Origin: Sva-07 sp942492715
Lineage (GTDB): Bacteria > Actinomycetota > Acidimicrobiia > Acidimicrobiales > Ilumatobacteraceae
Direction of reading: 5' to 3'
DNA: 64,000 nucleotides
NCBI GenBank assembly: GCA_942492715.1
Contig: CALOFW010000017.1
Coordinates: 62,001-126,000 of the forward strand
Shown: piece after piece, positions 24,993-33,700 of the stretch
How positions within the stretch are numbered: the stretch's first letter is position 1
How the letters are laid out: the number at the start of each line of letters is the position of its first letter
Position numbers and translations under genes: made by a program
The notes under the pieces: model-generated
The model's input: only the letters and a program-made list of their open reading frames with translations
What the model was told of the DNA's origin: nothing
Databases searched by the model: none

Positions 24993-25913
24993 ATGTCCGC
25001 AGCACCTGACCAACGATCGGAGGAGACCGACCGCACGCCTGCGCTCGCCGCGGTGATGCCGTGGGCTGCCCGGATCGGGTGGATCGCCGTGGCAGTCGTG
25101 GGTGGTTCGGCGATCGAGGCCGCCGTCGATGATCGCAGCAGCGCCGTCGCCTGGACCGCCGCTATCGGCGGCTGGTCGATCTGGGCGTTCGTCGCGCTCG
25201 GCTTGGCGATCGCCTCGGTGCGCTCCCTCACCCTCGTTCGGGTCGGCGTGCCGCTCTCACTCGTGGCCACGGTCGCTGCGGGTCTCGGTGGCGCGCCGGC
25301 GGTCGATCTGCTGCTGCTCGGCGTCCCCGCGTTGGTCACCGCGGGCGCCGCTGCCTCGGCCGAGTTCGGGCGCCAGTTCGTCCAGGCCTCCGCCTACGGC
25401 GACGAGGAGCGGTTCCCGCTTCGCCTCCCTGTCGCCGCCGGGGCGGCCGCTGTCGTGACCTGGTTGGTGTGGGCGCCGACCGTCGTGGCGGGTCCGTTGC
25501 TGGTCGCCGCGAAACAGTGGGTGGTCGGCGGGCTGGTCGTCGCGGTCGCCGTTGCCGGCATCGTCTTCCTCGGGCCTCGCTGGCACCGCTTGTCCCGACG
25601 GTGGTTCGTCATGGTGCCGGCGGGCATCGTGCTGCACGACCCGGTGGTCCTGGCCGACACGTTGCCGTTGCGAACCGCGCAGATCGCCCGCCTTGCGCTC
25701 GCTCCCGCAGACACCGAGGCCGCCGATCTCACCGGTCCGGCGAGCGGCTACGCCGTCGAGGTCGCAACGACCGAGTCGATCACCACCGTGTTCGCCTTCA
25801 CCCCGGCGGAGCCGAACGGACGTGCCATCCACCTGCGGGCGTTCCTCGTCGCCCCGACGCGCCCCGGTGCCGTTCTCCGAGCTGCGCAACGCCGCGGCCT
25901 CCCCGTCGCCTGA
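24993..25913 (+). CDS. polytopic membrane protein of unknown function
   Basis: The 306-residue protein has about six hydrophobic segments between residues 25 and 215, including IGWIAVAVVGGSAIEAAV, AAIGGWSIWAFVALGLAIASV, VPLSLVATVAAGLG and VVGGLVVAVAVAGIVFLG. A soluble C-terminal domain of roughly 90 residues follows (WFVMVPAGIVLHDPVVL onwards). I do not recognise the family. It sits alone on the plus strand within the minus-strand ligA-mnmA-iscS neighbourhood and converges on mnmA. Confidence 0.8.
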   Translation: MSAAPDQRSEETDRTPALAAVMPWAARIGWIAVAVVGGSAIEAAVDDRSSAVAWTAAIGGWSIWAFVALGLAIASVRSLTLVRVGVPLSLVATVAAGLGGAPAVDLLLLGVPALVTAGAAASAEFGRQFVQASAYGDEERFPLRLPVAAGAAAVVTWLVWAPTVVAGPLLVAAKQWVVGGLVVAVAVAGIVFLGPRWHRLSRRWFVMVPAGIVLHDPVVLADTLPLRTAQIARLALAPADTEAADLTGPASGYAVEVATTESITTVFAFTPAEPNGRAIHLRAFLVAPTRPGAVLRAAQRRGLPVA

Positions 25914-25932
25914 TCCGGCCGGCGCCGACGGT

Positions 25933-26979
25933 TCAGCGGCAGATGCCGCCGCCGAGCACCATCGTGTCGGTCAGGTCGTAGAACACGACGCTCTGGCCCG
26001 GAGCGATCCGGCGCTGCGGTTCGGTCCACTCCACGCGGATGCTGCCACCGGCCGACGCAGCGATGCGCGCCGGCAGCGGGCGGCCGTGCGCGCTGCACTG
26101 CACCAGCACCGTTGCCTCGACCGGTTCGTCGACCCAGGTGACCCCATCGACGTCGAGGCCGGCGCGGAGCAGGTCGGCGTCGCCGCCGACGGTGACGACG
26201 GCGGCGGTGGTGTCGACGTCGACCACGTAGCGCTTCGGCCCACCACCGGGCAGGCCGAGGCCCTTGCGCTGACCGACCGTGACGAGTTCGACCGACTCGA
26301 CCTGACCGAGTGCCGCACCGTCGGTGTCGACGACCGTGCCTGACCGGAACGGGATCCGCTCGCCGAGGAACGACGTGCGGCCGCCGGTGGAGGTGATGAA
26401 ACACACGTCCTGACTGTCGGGCTTGTCGGCGGTGCGCAGGTCGATCGATGCCGCGAGCGCGCGCACGTCGGACTTCTGCAGTCCACCGACCGGGAACATC
26501 GTGCGAGCGAGCTGCTCCTGGTCGAGCATGTGGACCACGTAGCTCTGGTCCTTGGCCGGATCGGCGCCGCGTTCGAGCGTGTACCGCCCGCGCGCGGTTC
26601 GACCGATGTTCGCGTGGTGACCGGTGGCGACGGCGTCGAAGCCGAGCAGATCGGCGCGTTCGGCCAGACGGGCGAACTTCACCGAGCGGTTGCACTCGAT
26701 GCACGGGTTCGGCGTGATCCCGCGGGCGTGCGCATCGACGTACGGTGCCACGACGTGTTCGTCGAAGTCGTCGCCGAAGTTGAACACGAGATGGTCGATG
26801 CCGAGTTGTTGCGCGACCCGGCGGGCATCGTCGACGTCGGACACCGAGCAGCAGCCGGTGTCGCTGTCGCCGCCCCACAGCTTCATCGTGACGCCCACCA
26901 CCTCGTGCCCGGCTCGCTGCAGCAGGAGCGCGGCGACCGACGAGTCGACGCCGCCGCTCATCGCGCACATGACCTTCAT
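25933..26979 (-). CDS. mnmA: tRNA-specific 2-thiouridylase
   Basis: MnmA thiolates U34 of Lys, Glu and Gln tRNAs using persulfide sulfur delivered from a cysteine desulfurase. The 348-residue product has the ATP PP-loop AMSGGVDSSVAALLL (about 6-20) and the two catalytic cysteines in NPCIECNRSVKF and DSQDVCFI. It overlaps the iscS stop by four bases (ATGA), so the sulfur donor and its user are coupled. The C-terminal beta barrel is intact, ending MVLGGGICR. Confidence 0.96.
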   Translation of the reverse strand: MKVMCAMSGGVDSSVAALLLQRAGHEVVGVTMKLWGGDSDTGCCSVSDVDDARRVAQQLGIDHLVFNFGDDFDEHVVAPYVDAHARGITPNPCIECNRSVKFARLAERADLLGFDAVATGHHANIGRTARGRYTLERGADPAKDQSYVVHMLDQEQLARTMFPVGGLQKSDVRALAASIDLRTADKPDSQDVCFITSTGGRTSFLGERIPFRSGTVVDTDGAALGQVESVELVTVGQRKGLGLPGGGPKRYVVDVDTTAAVVTVGGDADLLRAGLDVDGVTWVDEPVEATVLVQCSAHGRPLPARIAASAGGSIRVEWTEPQRRIAPGQSVVFYDLTDTMVLGGGICR

Positions 26980-28124
26980 CGGGAACCGCCTCGGCGCAGC
27001 CGCTCGACGGCGGGCACCATCACGTCGATGGCTCGATCGACGTCGGCGGTCGTGCTCGTGTGGCCGAGCGTGAGCCGGAGCGCGCCGAGCGCTGTTCCGC
27101 GATCGACGCCCATCGCGGCGAGCACGTGCGACGGCTCCATCGCACCGCTGGCGCAGGCGGAGGCCGCTGATGCGCACACGTCTGCCTCGTCGAGCAGGTA
27201 GAGCAGCGCTTCGGACTCGACACCGGCGATGCAGACGTGCGCCGAGCCGGCGACCTTGCGATCCGGCGGCACGGTCTCGACGATGCCGTCGAGCTGTCCC
27301 TGCAGGCCCTCGACGAGCCGGTCGCGGAGGTCGCCGATCCGGACGGCGTCGCTGTCGCGCTCGGCGTCGGTGAGCCGGAGCGCCTCGGCCAGCGCGACGA
27401 TGCCGGCGGCGTTCTGGGTGCCGCTGCGACGCTCACGTTCCTGGCCCCCGCCGATGATCAACGGATCGACACGCGGCCCTCCCCGCTCGACGAGCACACC
27501 GATGCCTTTCGGTCCGCCGAACTTGTGCGCGCTGAGCGACAGCAGATCGACGTGTGGTGTGACCTTGCGGAGATCGAGCCAGCACGCTGCCTGCACGGCG
27601 TCGGTGTGCAGGAGGGCATCGGGGGCATGCCGACGCACCACCCTCGACACCTCGGCGATGTCGGTGACCGTGCCGACCTCGTTGTTGACGGCCATCACGC
27701 TGACCACGGCGACATCCGACTCCTCGTCGAGCACCGCGGCGAGTTCGTCGAGGTCGACCGAACCGGTCTCGTCGACGCCGACGACACGTCCGCCCACGTG
27801 CTCGACCACGTGGAGGACGGCGTGGTGTTCGACCGCCGGGCAGACCGCGACGCCGCCTCGGCGGCTGACCGCACCCGCGATCGCCATGTTGTCGCTCTCG
27901 GTTCCACCGCCGGTGAACACCACCTCGTTCGGTCGGCAGCCCAGGATCCCGGCGACGACGTCTCGCGACTCGTCGATGGCCTTGCGGGTGCGCCGCGAGA
28001 AGCGATGCGAACCGGATGGGTTGGCGTAGAAACCCGTGAGGTACGGCATCATCGCCTCGATCGCCTCGGGACGCATCGGCGCCGAGGCGGCATGGTCGAG
28101 ATAGGTGATCGCCGGCTCGGTCAC
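26976..28124 (-). CDS. iscS: cysteine desulfurase
   Basis: A PLP enzyme that moves sulfur from cysteine to an active-site cysteine for tRNA thiolation and Fe-S assembly. The 382-residue product shows ITYLDHAASAPMRPEA at the start, the PLP lysine in LLSLSAHKFGGPKGIG and the active-site loop region CASAASACASGAMEPSHVL. The start is the GTG at 28124, with TAGCTT seven bases upstream, giving the expected N-terminus. Coupling to mnmA suggests its main role is tRNA thiolation; it might also serve the nfuA-like gene at 37.1 kb. Confidence 0.95.
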   Translation of the reverse strand: MTEPAITYLDHAASAPMRPEAIEAMMPYLTGFYANPSGSHRFSRRTRKAIDESRDVVAGILGCRPNEVVFTGGGTESDNMAIAGAVSRRGGVAVCPAVEHHAVLHVVEHVGGRVVGVDETGSVDLDELAAVLDEESDVAVVSVMAVNNEVGTVTDIAEVSRVVRRHAPDALLHTDAVQAACWLDLRKVTPHVDLLSLSAHKFGGPKGIGVLVERGGPRVDPLIIGGGQERERRSGTQNAAGIVALAEALRLTDAERDSDAVRIGDLRDRLVEGLQGQLDGIVETVPPDRKVAGSAHVCIAGVESEALLYLLDEADVCASAASACASGAMEPSHVLAAMGVDRGTALGALRLTLGHTSTTADVDRAIDVMVPAVERLRRGGSR

Positions 28125-28131
28125 CCCGACC

Positions 28132-28137
28132 AAGCTA
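28132..28137 (-). promoter_or_regulatory. candidate leaderless -10 box of iscS
   Basis: TAGCTT on the minus strand ends seven bases before the iscS GTG. The palindrome at 28149-28177 would cover the matching -35 region. Confidence 0.5.
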
Positions 28138-28148
28138 CCGCCGACCAA

Positions 28149-28177
28149 TCACGCCAGGGGTCGGACCCCTGGCGTGA
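28149..28177. repeat. perfect GGGGTCnGACCCC palindrome between divergent promoters
   Basis: Two 14-base arms (TCACGCCAGGGGTC and its exact complement) flank a single central G. It shares the GGGGTCnGACCCC core with the element at 45939-45975. It lies between the iscS and methyltransferase -10 boxes, covering both presumed -35 regions. It is either a dispersed palindromic repeat or an operator. Confidence 0.8.
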
Positions 28178-28195
28178 GACCCCGGGCGCAACACG

Positions 28196-28201
28196 TAGCC
28201 T
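28196..28201 (+). promoter_or_regulatory. candidate leaderless -10 box
   Basis: TAGCCT ends seven bases before the methyltransferase ATG at 28209. Confidence 0.5.
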
Positions 28202-28208
28202 CGCGTCG

Positions 28209-28970
28209 ATGCGCGGGTACGACGAGCGTTCCTACGGCGACGGGTTCGCGGACGTGTACGACGAGTGGTACGCCGACGTCACCGATGTCGACGCCACCGT
28301 ACGACGCATGACTGCGCTGGCGGGCCCTGGGGGAAGCGTTCTCGAACTCGGCGTGGGCACCGGTCGACTGGCCATCCCGATGACCACCGCCGGATTGCGG
28401 GTGGTCGGTGTCGACAGCAGCCAGCCGATGCTCGATCGCCTCGCCGAGCGCGACACGGCCGGCACCGTCACGGTGATCCGCGGCGACATGGTCGACGACC
28501 TCCCCGACGGCCCGTTCGACGCCGCGCTCGTCGCCTACAACACGATCTTCAACATCCTCGACGCCGAGGGCCAACAGCGCTGTTTCGATGCGGTCGCCGC
28601 TCGCCTCCGGCCCGGAGCGACCTTCGTCGTCGAGGCGTTCGTGCCCGACGCCGACCGGCCGCCGACGTCGACCTCCGACGTGTCGGTCCGATCGCTCGCA
28701 GCGGACCGTGTCGTGCTGTCGGTGTCGGTCGACGATCCGGAGCACCAGCGCGCCGAGGGCCAGTTCGTCCAGTTCACCGAGTCGGGCGGCGTCCGCCTCC
28801 GGCCGTGGTCGATCCGCTGGTCGACCCCCGAACAGCTCGATGAGATGGCCGAACGGGCGGGGCTCGTGCTGCGCGACCGCTCGACGGACATGACCGGCAC
28901 GCCGTTCACCCCCGACAGCGAACAGCACGTGTCGGTGTACGAGAAGCCGGAGGCAGTGGATGAGCAGTGA
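28209..28970 (+). CDS. class I SAM-dependent methyltransferase
   Basis: The 253-residue product has the Rossmann SAM site SVLELGVGTGRLAIPM (about 43-58), the acidic motif VVGVDSSQPML (about 66-76) and GDMVDDLPDGPFDAALVAYNTIFNI (post-I region). It resembles small-molecule methyltransferases of the type 11/25 group; the substrate cannot be deduced. Its end overlaps the next gene by 11 bases, so it is coupled to an F420-type LLM oxidoreductase. Confidence 0.87.
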   Translation: MRGYDERSYGDGFADVYDEWYADVTDVDATVRRMTALAGPGGSVLELGVGTGRLAIPMTTAGLRVVGVDSSQPMLDRLAERDTAGTVTVIRGDMVDDLPDGPFDAALVAYNTIFNILDAEGQQRCFDAVAARLRPGATFVVEAFVPDADRPPTSTSDVSVRSLAADRVVLSVSVDDPEHQRAEGQFVQFTESGGVRLRPWSIRWSTPEQLDEMAERAGLVLRDRSTDMTGTPFTPDSEQHVSVYEKPEAVDEQ

Positions 28971-29814
28971 CGTCAAGTTCGGGCTCGGCGTACCCAACGG
29001 CGGTGACTTCGCTGATCCGACCCGGTTGGCCGTGCTCTCCCGTGAGGCCGAGGACGCCGGTTGGGACGGGTTCTTCCTGTGGGACCACGTGATCCGGCGC
29101 CGGCCCTGGCAGCCGATGGTCGACCCGTGGGTGACCCTCGCCGCGGTGGCGACGGCGACCGATCGACTGATCCTCGGGCCGATGGTGACGCCGCTGGCGC
29201 GCCGACGCGTGTCGGTGGTGGCGCGGCAGTCGGTGACCCTCGACGTGCTGTCGGGCGGCCGGCTCCGCCTCGGCGTCGGGCTCGGCGCTCCCGACGACGA
29301 GTTCACCCGTTTCGGGGAGGACGCCGACCCGAGGCGTCGCGCCCGGATCCTCGACGAGTCGCTCGAGGCGCTCACGCAGCTCTGGTCCGGCGAGGAGGTG
29401 TCCTACCGCGGCGAGCACGTCGTCGCCGACGGGGTGCAGTTCCTCCCGACGCCCGCACGGGGCCGGATCCCGATCTGGGTCGCCGGCGGTTGGCCGGGTG
29501 GACCTCCCTTTCGACGGGCGGCCCGTTTCGACGGCGTCTGGCCCGTCGCCTCGGCGGGCGGGTACCTCACCGTCGACGAGTTCGCCGAGTGTGTCGCCAC
29601 CGTTCGTCGCCACCGCAACGAGATCGGCCGAACGGACGAAGGGTTCGATACCTGCTTCGTCGACCGCAGCCCCTCGGTCACCGATGCTGCGACCGCCGAC
29701 CGGATCGGCCGACTCACCGAGGCGGGCATGACCTGGTGGATCGACTCCCTCGACGACCCGACCCTGCCGTTCGAGCACCACCGGTCCCGCGTCCTCGCCG
29801 GTCCCCCCTCCTGA
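28960..29814 (+). CDS. LLM-class F420-dependent oxidoreductase
   Basis: The 284-residue luciferase-like TIM barrel has GLGVPNGGDFADPTRLAVLSREAEDAGWDGFFLWDH at the N-terminus, RQSVTLDVLSGGRLRLGVGLG (about 86-106) and IPIWVAGGWPGGPPFRRAARFDGVWP (about 169-194), the usual cofactor pocket elements of F420-using LLM enzymes in actinobacteria. FMN use cannot be excluded. It overlaps the methyltransferase and is convergent with an SDR gene six bases away. Confidence 0.87.
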   Translation: MSSDVKFGLGVPNGGDFADPTRLAVLSREAEDAGWDGFFLWDHVIRRRPWQPMVDPWVTLAAVATATDRLILGPMVTPLARRRVSVVARQSVTLDVLSGGRLRLGVGLGAPDDEFTRFGEDADPRRRARILDESLEALTQLWSGEEVSYRGEHVVADGVQFLPTPARGRIPIWVAGGWPGGPPFRRAARFDGVWPVASAGGYLTVDEFAECVATVRRHRNEIGRTDEGFDTCFVDRSPSVTDAATADRIGRLTEAGMTWWIDSLDDPTLPFEHHRSRVLAGPPS

Positions 29815-29820
29815 CCCCCG

Positions 29821-30615
29821 TCAGAAGGAGTGGTAGCCGCCGTCGATCGTGATGACGTCGCCGGTGTGGTAGCTCGACGCCGAACTGGCGAGGTACACGG
29901 CGAGGCCCCCGAAGTCGGCGGGGACCCCCCATCGGCGTGCCGGAACACGCGGGAGCACCTTCTCCACGAACCGATCCCACTCGAACGCACCGGCCGTCAT
30001 GTCGCTCTCGATCCAGCCGGGGAGGATCGAGTTGCACCGGACGCCATGGCGCGCGTGCTGCACTGCGATCGCCTTCATCATCGAGTTGACGCCGGCCTTG
30101 GAGGCGCCGTAGTGCTGGCCCGACTGTTGACCGAAGAACGCGGAGCCGGACGTGGTGAACACGATCGACCCACCCGCCTCGTCGCCGTTCTCGGCACGTT
30201 CCACCATGTGGCGCGCGGCCTCGCGTGCGGTGAAGAAGGCTCCGTCGAGGTTCACCCGCATCACCCGTCGCCACTCGTCGGCGGACATGCCGACGAAGCT
30301 GGGGGCCTGCCCACCGACCCCGGCGTTGACGAAGCACGAATCGATCCGACCGAGTTCGCCGATCGTGTCGGCCATCGCCTGCACCACCGCCGCCTCGTCG
30401 CCGACATCGCACACGATCGACAGCAGCTCCACGTCGTGACGGCCCAGCTGCTCGATCGCGGCATCGTTCTTGTCGGGGTTCGTCCCCCAGATCGCCACGT
30501 CGGCGCCGTGGGCGGCGAGCGCCTCGGCCATGCCGAGACCGATGCCGCTGTTGCCACCGGTCACGAGCGCGACATGGCCGGAGAGATCGAACGGGGACCC
30601 GTCGGGGAGTGCCAT
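29821..30615 (-). CDS. SDR-family oxidoreductase
   Basis: The 264-residue classical SDR has TGGNSGIGLGMAEALAAHGADVAIWG (about 18-43), NAGVGG (about 93), the catalytic serine and Tyr-Lys in TTSGSAFFGQQSGQHYGASKAGV, and a closing GDVITIDGGYHSF typical of FabG-like enzymes. The substrate is unknown. The start is ATG 30615 with TACTGT six bases upstream; it is divergent from dxs. Confidence 0.88.
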   Translation of the reverse strand: MALPDGSPFDLSGHVALVTGGNSGIGLGMAEALAAHGADVAIWGTNPDKNDAAIEQLGRHDVELLSIVCDVGDEAAVVQAMADTIGELGRIDSCFVNAGVGGQAPSFVGMSADEWRRVMRVNLDGAFFTAREAARHMVERAENGDEAGGSIVFTTSGSAFFGQQSGQHYGASKAGVNSMMKAIAVQHARHGVRCNSILPGWIESDMTAGAFEWDRFVEKVLPRVPARRWGVPADFGGLAVYLASSASSYHTGDVITIDGGYHSF

Positions 30616-30621
30616 CGCGTC

Positions 30622-30627
30622 ACAGTA
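30622..30627 (-). promoter_or_regulatory. candidate leaderless -10 box of SDR gene
   Basis: TACTGT on the minus strand ends six bases before the ATG at 30615. Confidence 0.4.
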
Positions 30628-30674
30628 GGGCGTCGACCGTCGCCGTCGGTCACGCACCGGCCGCCGCGGGCGGA

Positions 30675-30680
30675 TAGCGT
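30675..30680 (+). promoter_or_regulatory. candidate leaderless -10 box of dxs
   Basis: TAGCGT ends nine bases before the dxs ATG. The context GGATAGCGTCnTC recurs before the metB-type gene (35437) and in part before the MFS gene (57879). Confidence 0.5.
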
Positions 30681-30689
30681 CATCAACGC

Positions 30690-32621
30690 ATGTATCTCGA
30701 GCGCGTCCGCCAGCCCGCCGACCTGCGGGACCTGTCGTACGACGAACTCAACGATCTCGCCGGCGAGATCCGTGACTTCGTCGTGTCGGCGGTGTCGGAC
30801 ACGGGCGGCCACCTCGGCTCGAACCTCGGCGCTGTCGAACTCACGCTCGCACTCCACCGGGTGTTCGACTCCCCCACCGACGCGATCCTGTGGGACACGG
30901 GCCACCAGGCCTACATCCACAAGATCGTCACGGGCCGCCAGCGCCAGTTCGAACAGCTCCGCCAGCAGGGCGGCCTCTCCGGCTACCCGAGCCGCGAGGA
31001 GTCCGAACACGACTTCGTCGAGAACAGCCACGCCTCCACGATCCTGTCGTACGCCTACGGCATGGCGGTCGCACGCGACCTCGGCGTCGACCACCACCGC
31101 CACATCGTCGCCATCCTCGGCGACGGCTCGATGACCGGTGGCATGGCTTACGAAGCGATCAACAACATCGGTCACGGCGACAAGCGCGTCATCATCGTGC
31201 TCAACGACAACGGCCGCTCGTACGCGCCGACGGTGTCGATGCTGTCGGCGAGCGCCCAGAGCAAGGACGAGCGCGCCAACCACCCGAGCGTCACCGACGC
31301 ACTCACCGAGAAGCTGTCGCACGCACTCACCGACATCCGCCTCAACCCGGTGTACGTGCGCCGCCAGCGCCGTCTCGAGGAGTTCCTGCAGCACCTGCCC
31401 GTCGTCGGTCACCAGGCGGGGTCGGCGATGGACGCATTCAAGGCCGGCGTGCGCGAGTTCCTCCAGCCGCCTTCGTTCTTCGAAGCACTGGGCGTGCGGT
31501 ACGTCGGCCCGTTCGACGGCCACAACATCGAGGAGATGGAGCACGCGTTCCAGAACGCGATCGAGCTGTCCGAGGAGGGCCCGATCCTCGTCCACGTGCT
31601 CACCCAGAAGGGTCGCGGCTACTCGCCCGCCGAGGACGACGACGAGAAACACCTGCACGACGCACCGGTGTTCGACCCGCTCGTCGGCCCGCCCAAGGCG
31701 GTCGCCACCGGCTACACACAGGCCTTCGCCGAGGCGATCGTCAAGGAGGCCGAGGCCGAAGAACGCATCGTCGCCATCACCGCAGCGATGCCGGGCCCGA
31801 CCGGCCTGTTGCCGTTCCAGGACCGCTTCCCCGACCGGATGTTCGACGTCGGCATCGCCGAGCAGCATGCGGTCACCGGCGCCGCCGGCATGGCCATGGC
31901 CGGCCTCCGCCCGATCGTTGCGATCTACTCGACGTTCCTCAACCGGGCGTGGGACCAGGTCGTCTACGACGTCGCGCTGCATCGGCTCCCGGTGATCTTC
32001 TGCCTCGATCGGGCGGGCGTGACCGGACCGGACGGGGCCAGCCACCACGGTGTGTACGACATGGCGCTGCTGTCGAAGGTTCCCGGGATGCGCGTCCTTG
32101 CACCGTCGAGCGCACAGGAACTCGCTCAGATGCTGCACGACGCGGTCGCACTCGTCGACGACGGCCCGATCGCGATCCGCTATCCGCGCGGCGCCGCCCG
32201 CCAGGTCGGCGAGAGCGAGGTCGGGTCGGGACTCAGCGCCCGGAGGGTCCGCTCCGGTTCGGGGACGTGCATCGTGGCCATCGGCAAGATGCTCGAGACC
32301 GCAGAGAAGGCCGCCGACGTGCTCGCGAAGGAGGGCATCGAGGTGACCGTCTGGGATGCCCGCTGCTGCGCGCCGCTCGATGCGGCGATGATCGCCGACG
32401 CCGCGACCCACGAACGCCTGGTGACGATCGAGGACGGAATCCGCGACGGCGGGATCGGTATGTCGGTCGGAGACGCCGTGTGTGCGTTGCGCACCCACAC
32501 CGACGTGAGCATCCTCGGCCTCCCGACGAAGTTCATCCCGCACGACCCGAAGTCCAACGTGATCCTCAGCCGCTTCGGGCTCGACGTCGACGGCCTCGTC
32601 ACCACCATTCGCAACGGTTGA
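30690..32621 (+). CDS. dxs: 1-deoxy-D-xylulose-5-phosphate synthase
   Basis: Dxs joins pyruvate and glyceraldehyde 3-phosphate in the first step of the MEP isoprenoid pathway, using thiamine diphosphate. The 643-residue product is full length. It has DTGHQAYIHKIVTGR, the ThDP/Mg motif ILGDGSMTGGMAYEAINNIG (about 145-164) with VLNDNGRSYAPTV, the transketolase-type central domain beginning at ITAAMPGPTGL, and FCLDRAGVTGPDGASHHGVYD. A tandem acetyltransferase starts four bases after its stop. Confidence 0.97.
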   Translation: MYLERVRQPADLRDLSYDELNDLAGEIRDFVVSAVSDTGGHLGSNLGAVELTLALHRVFDSPTDAILWDTGHQAYIHKIVTGRQRQFEQLRQQGGLSGYPSREESEHDFVENSHASTILSYAYGMAVARDLGVDHHRHIVAILGDGSMTGGMAYEAINNIGHGDKRVIIVLNDNGRSYAPTVSMLSASAQSKDERANHPSVTDALTEKLSHALTDIRLNPVYVRRQRRLEEFLQHLPVVGHQAGSAMDAFKAGVREFLQPPSFFEALGVRYVGPFDGHNIEEMEHAFQNAIELSEEGPILVHVLTQKGRGYSPAEDDDEKHLHDAPVFDPLVGPPKAVATGYTQAFAEAIVKEAEAEERIVAITAAMPGPTGLLPFQDRFPDRMFDVGIAEQHAVTGAAGMAMAGLRPIVAIYSTFLNRAWDQVVYDVALHRLPVIFCLDRAGVTGPDGASHHGVYDMALLSKVPGMRVLAPSSAQELAQMLHDAVALVDDGPIAIRYPRGAARQVGESEVGSGLSARRVRSGSGTCIVAIGKMLETAEKAADVLAKEGIEVTVWDARCCAPLDAAMIADAATHERLVTIEDGIRDGGIGMSVGDAVCALRTHTDVSILGLPTKFIPHDPKSNVILSRFGLDVDGLVTTIRNG

Positions 32622-32625
32622 CGAG

Positions 32626-33690
32626 GTGGCGTTCACGCCGATCTCGACCCCGCGACTGCTCCTCCGACCGGTCAGGCAGAGTGACGCCCACCATCTCGCT
32701 GCTCGACGGAGTGACCCCGACGTTGCCAGGTACCAGAACTGGTTGACGCCGTACCCGCTCGAACGCGCCGAAGCGATGATCGCCGAGCTCATGGCGCTCG
32801 AGGGGCCCACCGACGACGAGTGGTGGATGCTGACGGTGGCGGACCCGTCCGATTCCGAGGTGTTCGGCGATCTGGTCGTGCACCTCACCCAGGAGGGACG
32901 AACGGCGGAGATCGGCTACACGCTCGCCCGCCGTGTGTGGGGTCACGGGTACGCCGTGGAGGGAGCGGCGGCGCTGGTCGAGTACCTGTTCGAGACGGTC
33001 GGCGTCACGCGTGTCGAGGCGATGCTCCACCCCGACAATCCGGCTTCGGCGATGGTGCTCGAACGGGCCGGGCTGCTCTTCGAAGGGCACACGCGCTCGT
33101 CGTTCTGGCTCGGCGACGACAACTCCGACGACTGGCTGTACGGGATGACCCGTCCCGATTGGGACACGTGGCGCAACCGCCCGCGCCATCGACCCGAGCA
33201 CGTCGAGCTGGTCGAGGTGACGCGAGACAACCTCGACGCGGTCCTCGCACTGGCAACACATCGCTCACAGCAGCGCTTCGTCGAGCCGGTCGCCAACTCC
33301 CTGGCGGAGGCGCTCGTGCCGCCGGCTGCCCAGGGTGAGACCATCAGGCCCTGGTGTCGCGCCGTGCTCGCCGACGGTGAACCGGTCGGCTTCGTGATGG
33401 TCGGCCGTTCGCCCTCCGGGGATCAGGCTCCGTACCTCTGGCGTCTGCTCGTCGACCGTCTGCACCAACGCCGCGGGATCGGCGGTGCGGTGATCGGCCT
33501 CGTCGCCGATCAGTGCCGTACGTGGGGAGCCGCTGAACTCCTCGCGTCGTGGATGCCCGCCAAGGGCTCACCCGAGCCGTTCTTCGTGAGCTGCGGGTTC
33601 GTTCCCATCGGCACCGGCGACGACGGCGAGGTCGACGCACACCGGGTCCTGACCAGCGCACCGCTTCGGCGCGGAAGCGGCAGCTCGTAG
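32626..33690 (+). CDS. tandem-domain GNAT acetyltransferase
   Basis: The 354-residue product contains two GNAT units. Residues about 5-180 match the RimJ/RimL type (PRLLLRPVRQSDAHHLAARRSDPDVARYQNW, then IGYTLARRVWGHGYAVEGAAALVEYLFE and HPDNPASAMVLERAGL). Residues about 190-350 form a second GNAT (VTRDNLDAVLAL, then LVDRLHQRRGIGGAVIGLVADQCR and SCGFVPIG). It starts at a GTG four bases after the dxs stop, so it is probably co-expressed with dxs. No substrate can be read from the sequence. Confidence 0.85.
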   Translation: MAFTPISTPRLLLRPVRQSDAHHLAARRSDPDVARYQNWLTPYPLERAEAMIAELMALEGPTDDEWWMLTVADPSDSEVFGDLVVHLTQEGRTAEIGYTLARRVWGHGYAVEGAAALVEYLFETVGVTRVEAMLHPDNPASAMVLERAGLLFEGHTRSSFWLGDDNSDDWLYGMTRPDWDTWRNRPRHRPEHVELVEVTRDNLDAVLALATHRSQQRFVEPVANSLAEALVPPAAQGETIRPWCRAVLADGEPVGFVMVGRSPSGDQAPYLWRLLVDRLHQRRGIGGAVIGLVADQCRTWGAAELLASWMPAKGSPEPFFVSCGFVPIGTGDDGEVDAHRVLTSAPLRRGSGSS

Positions 33691-33693
33691 TGT
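33688..33693 (+). promoter_or_regulatory. candidate leaderless -10 box
   Basis: TAGTGT overlaps the end of the tandem GNAT gene (including its TAG stop) and ends seven bases before the GTG of the crotonase gene at 33701. Confidence 0.4.
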
Positions 33694-33700
33694 TCGTGAC

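Noticed and set aside
30561..32888. 775-codon minus-strand frame opposite dxs
   Set aside because: dxs has every family motif on the plus strand; the antisense frame has none.
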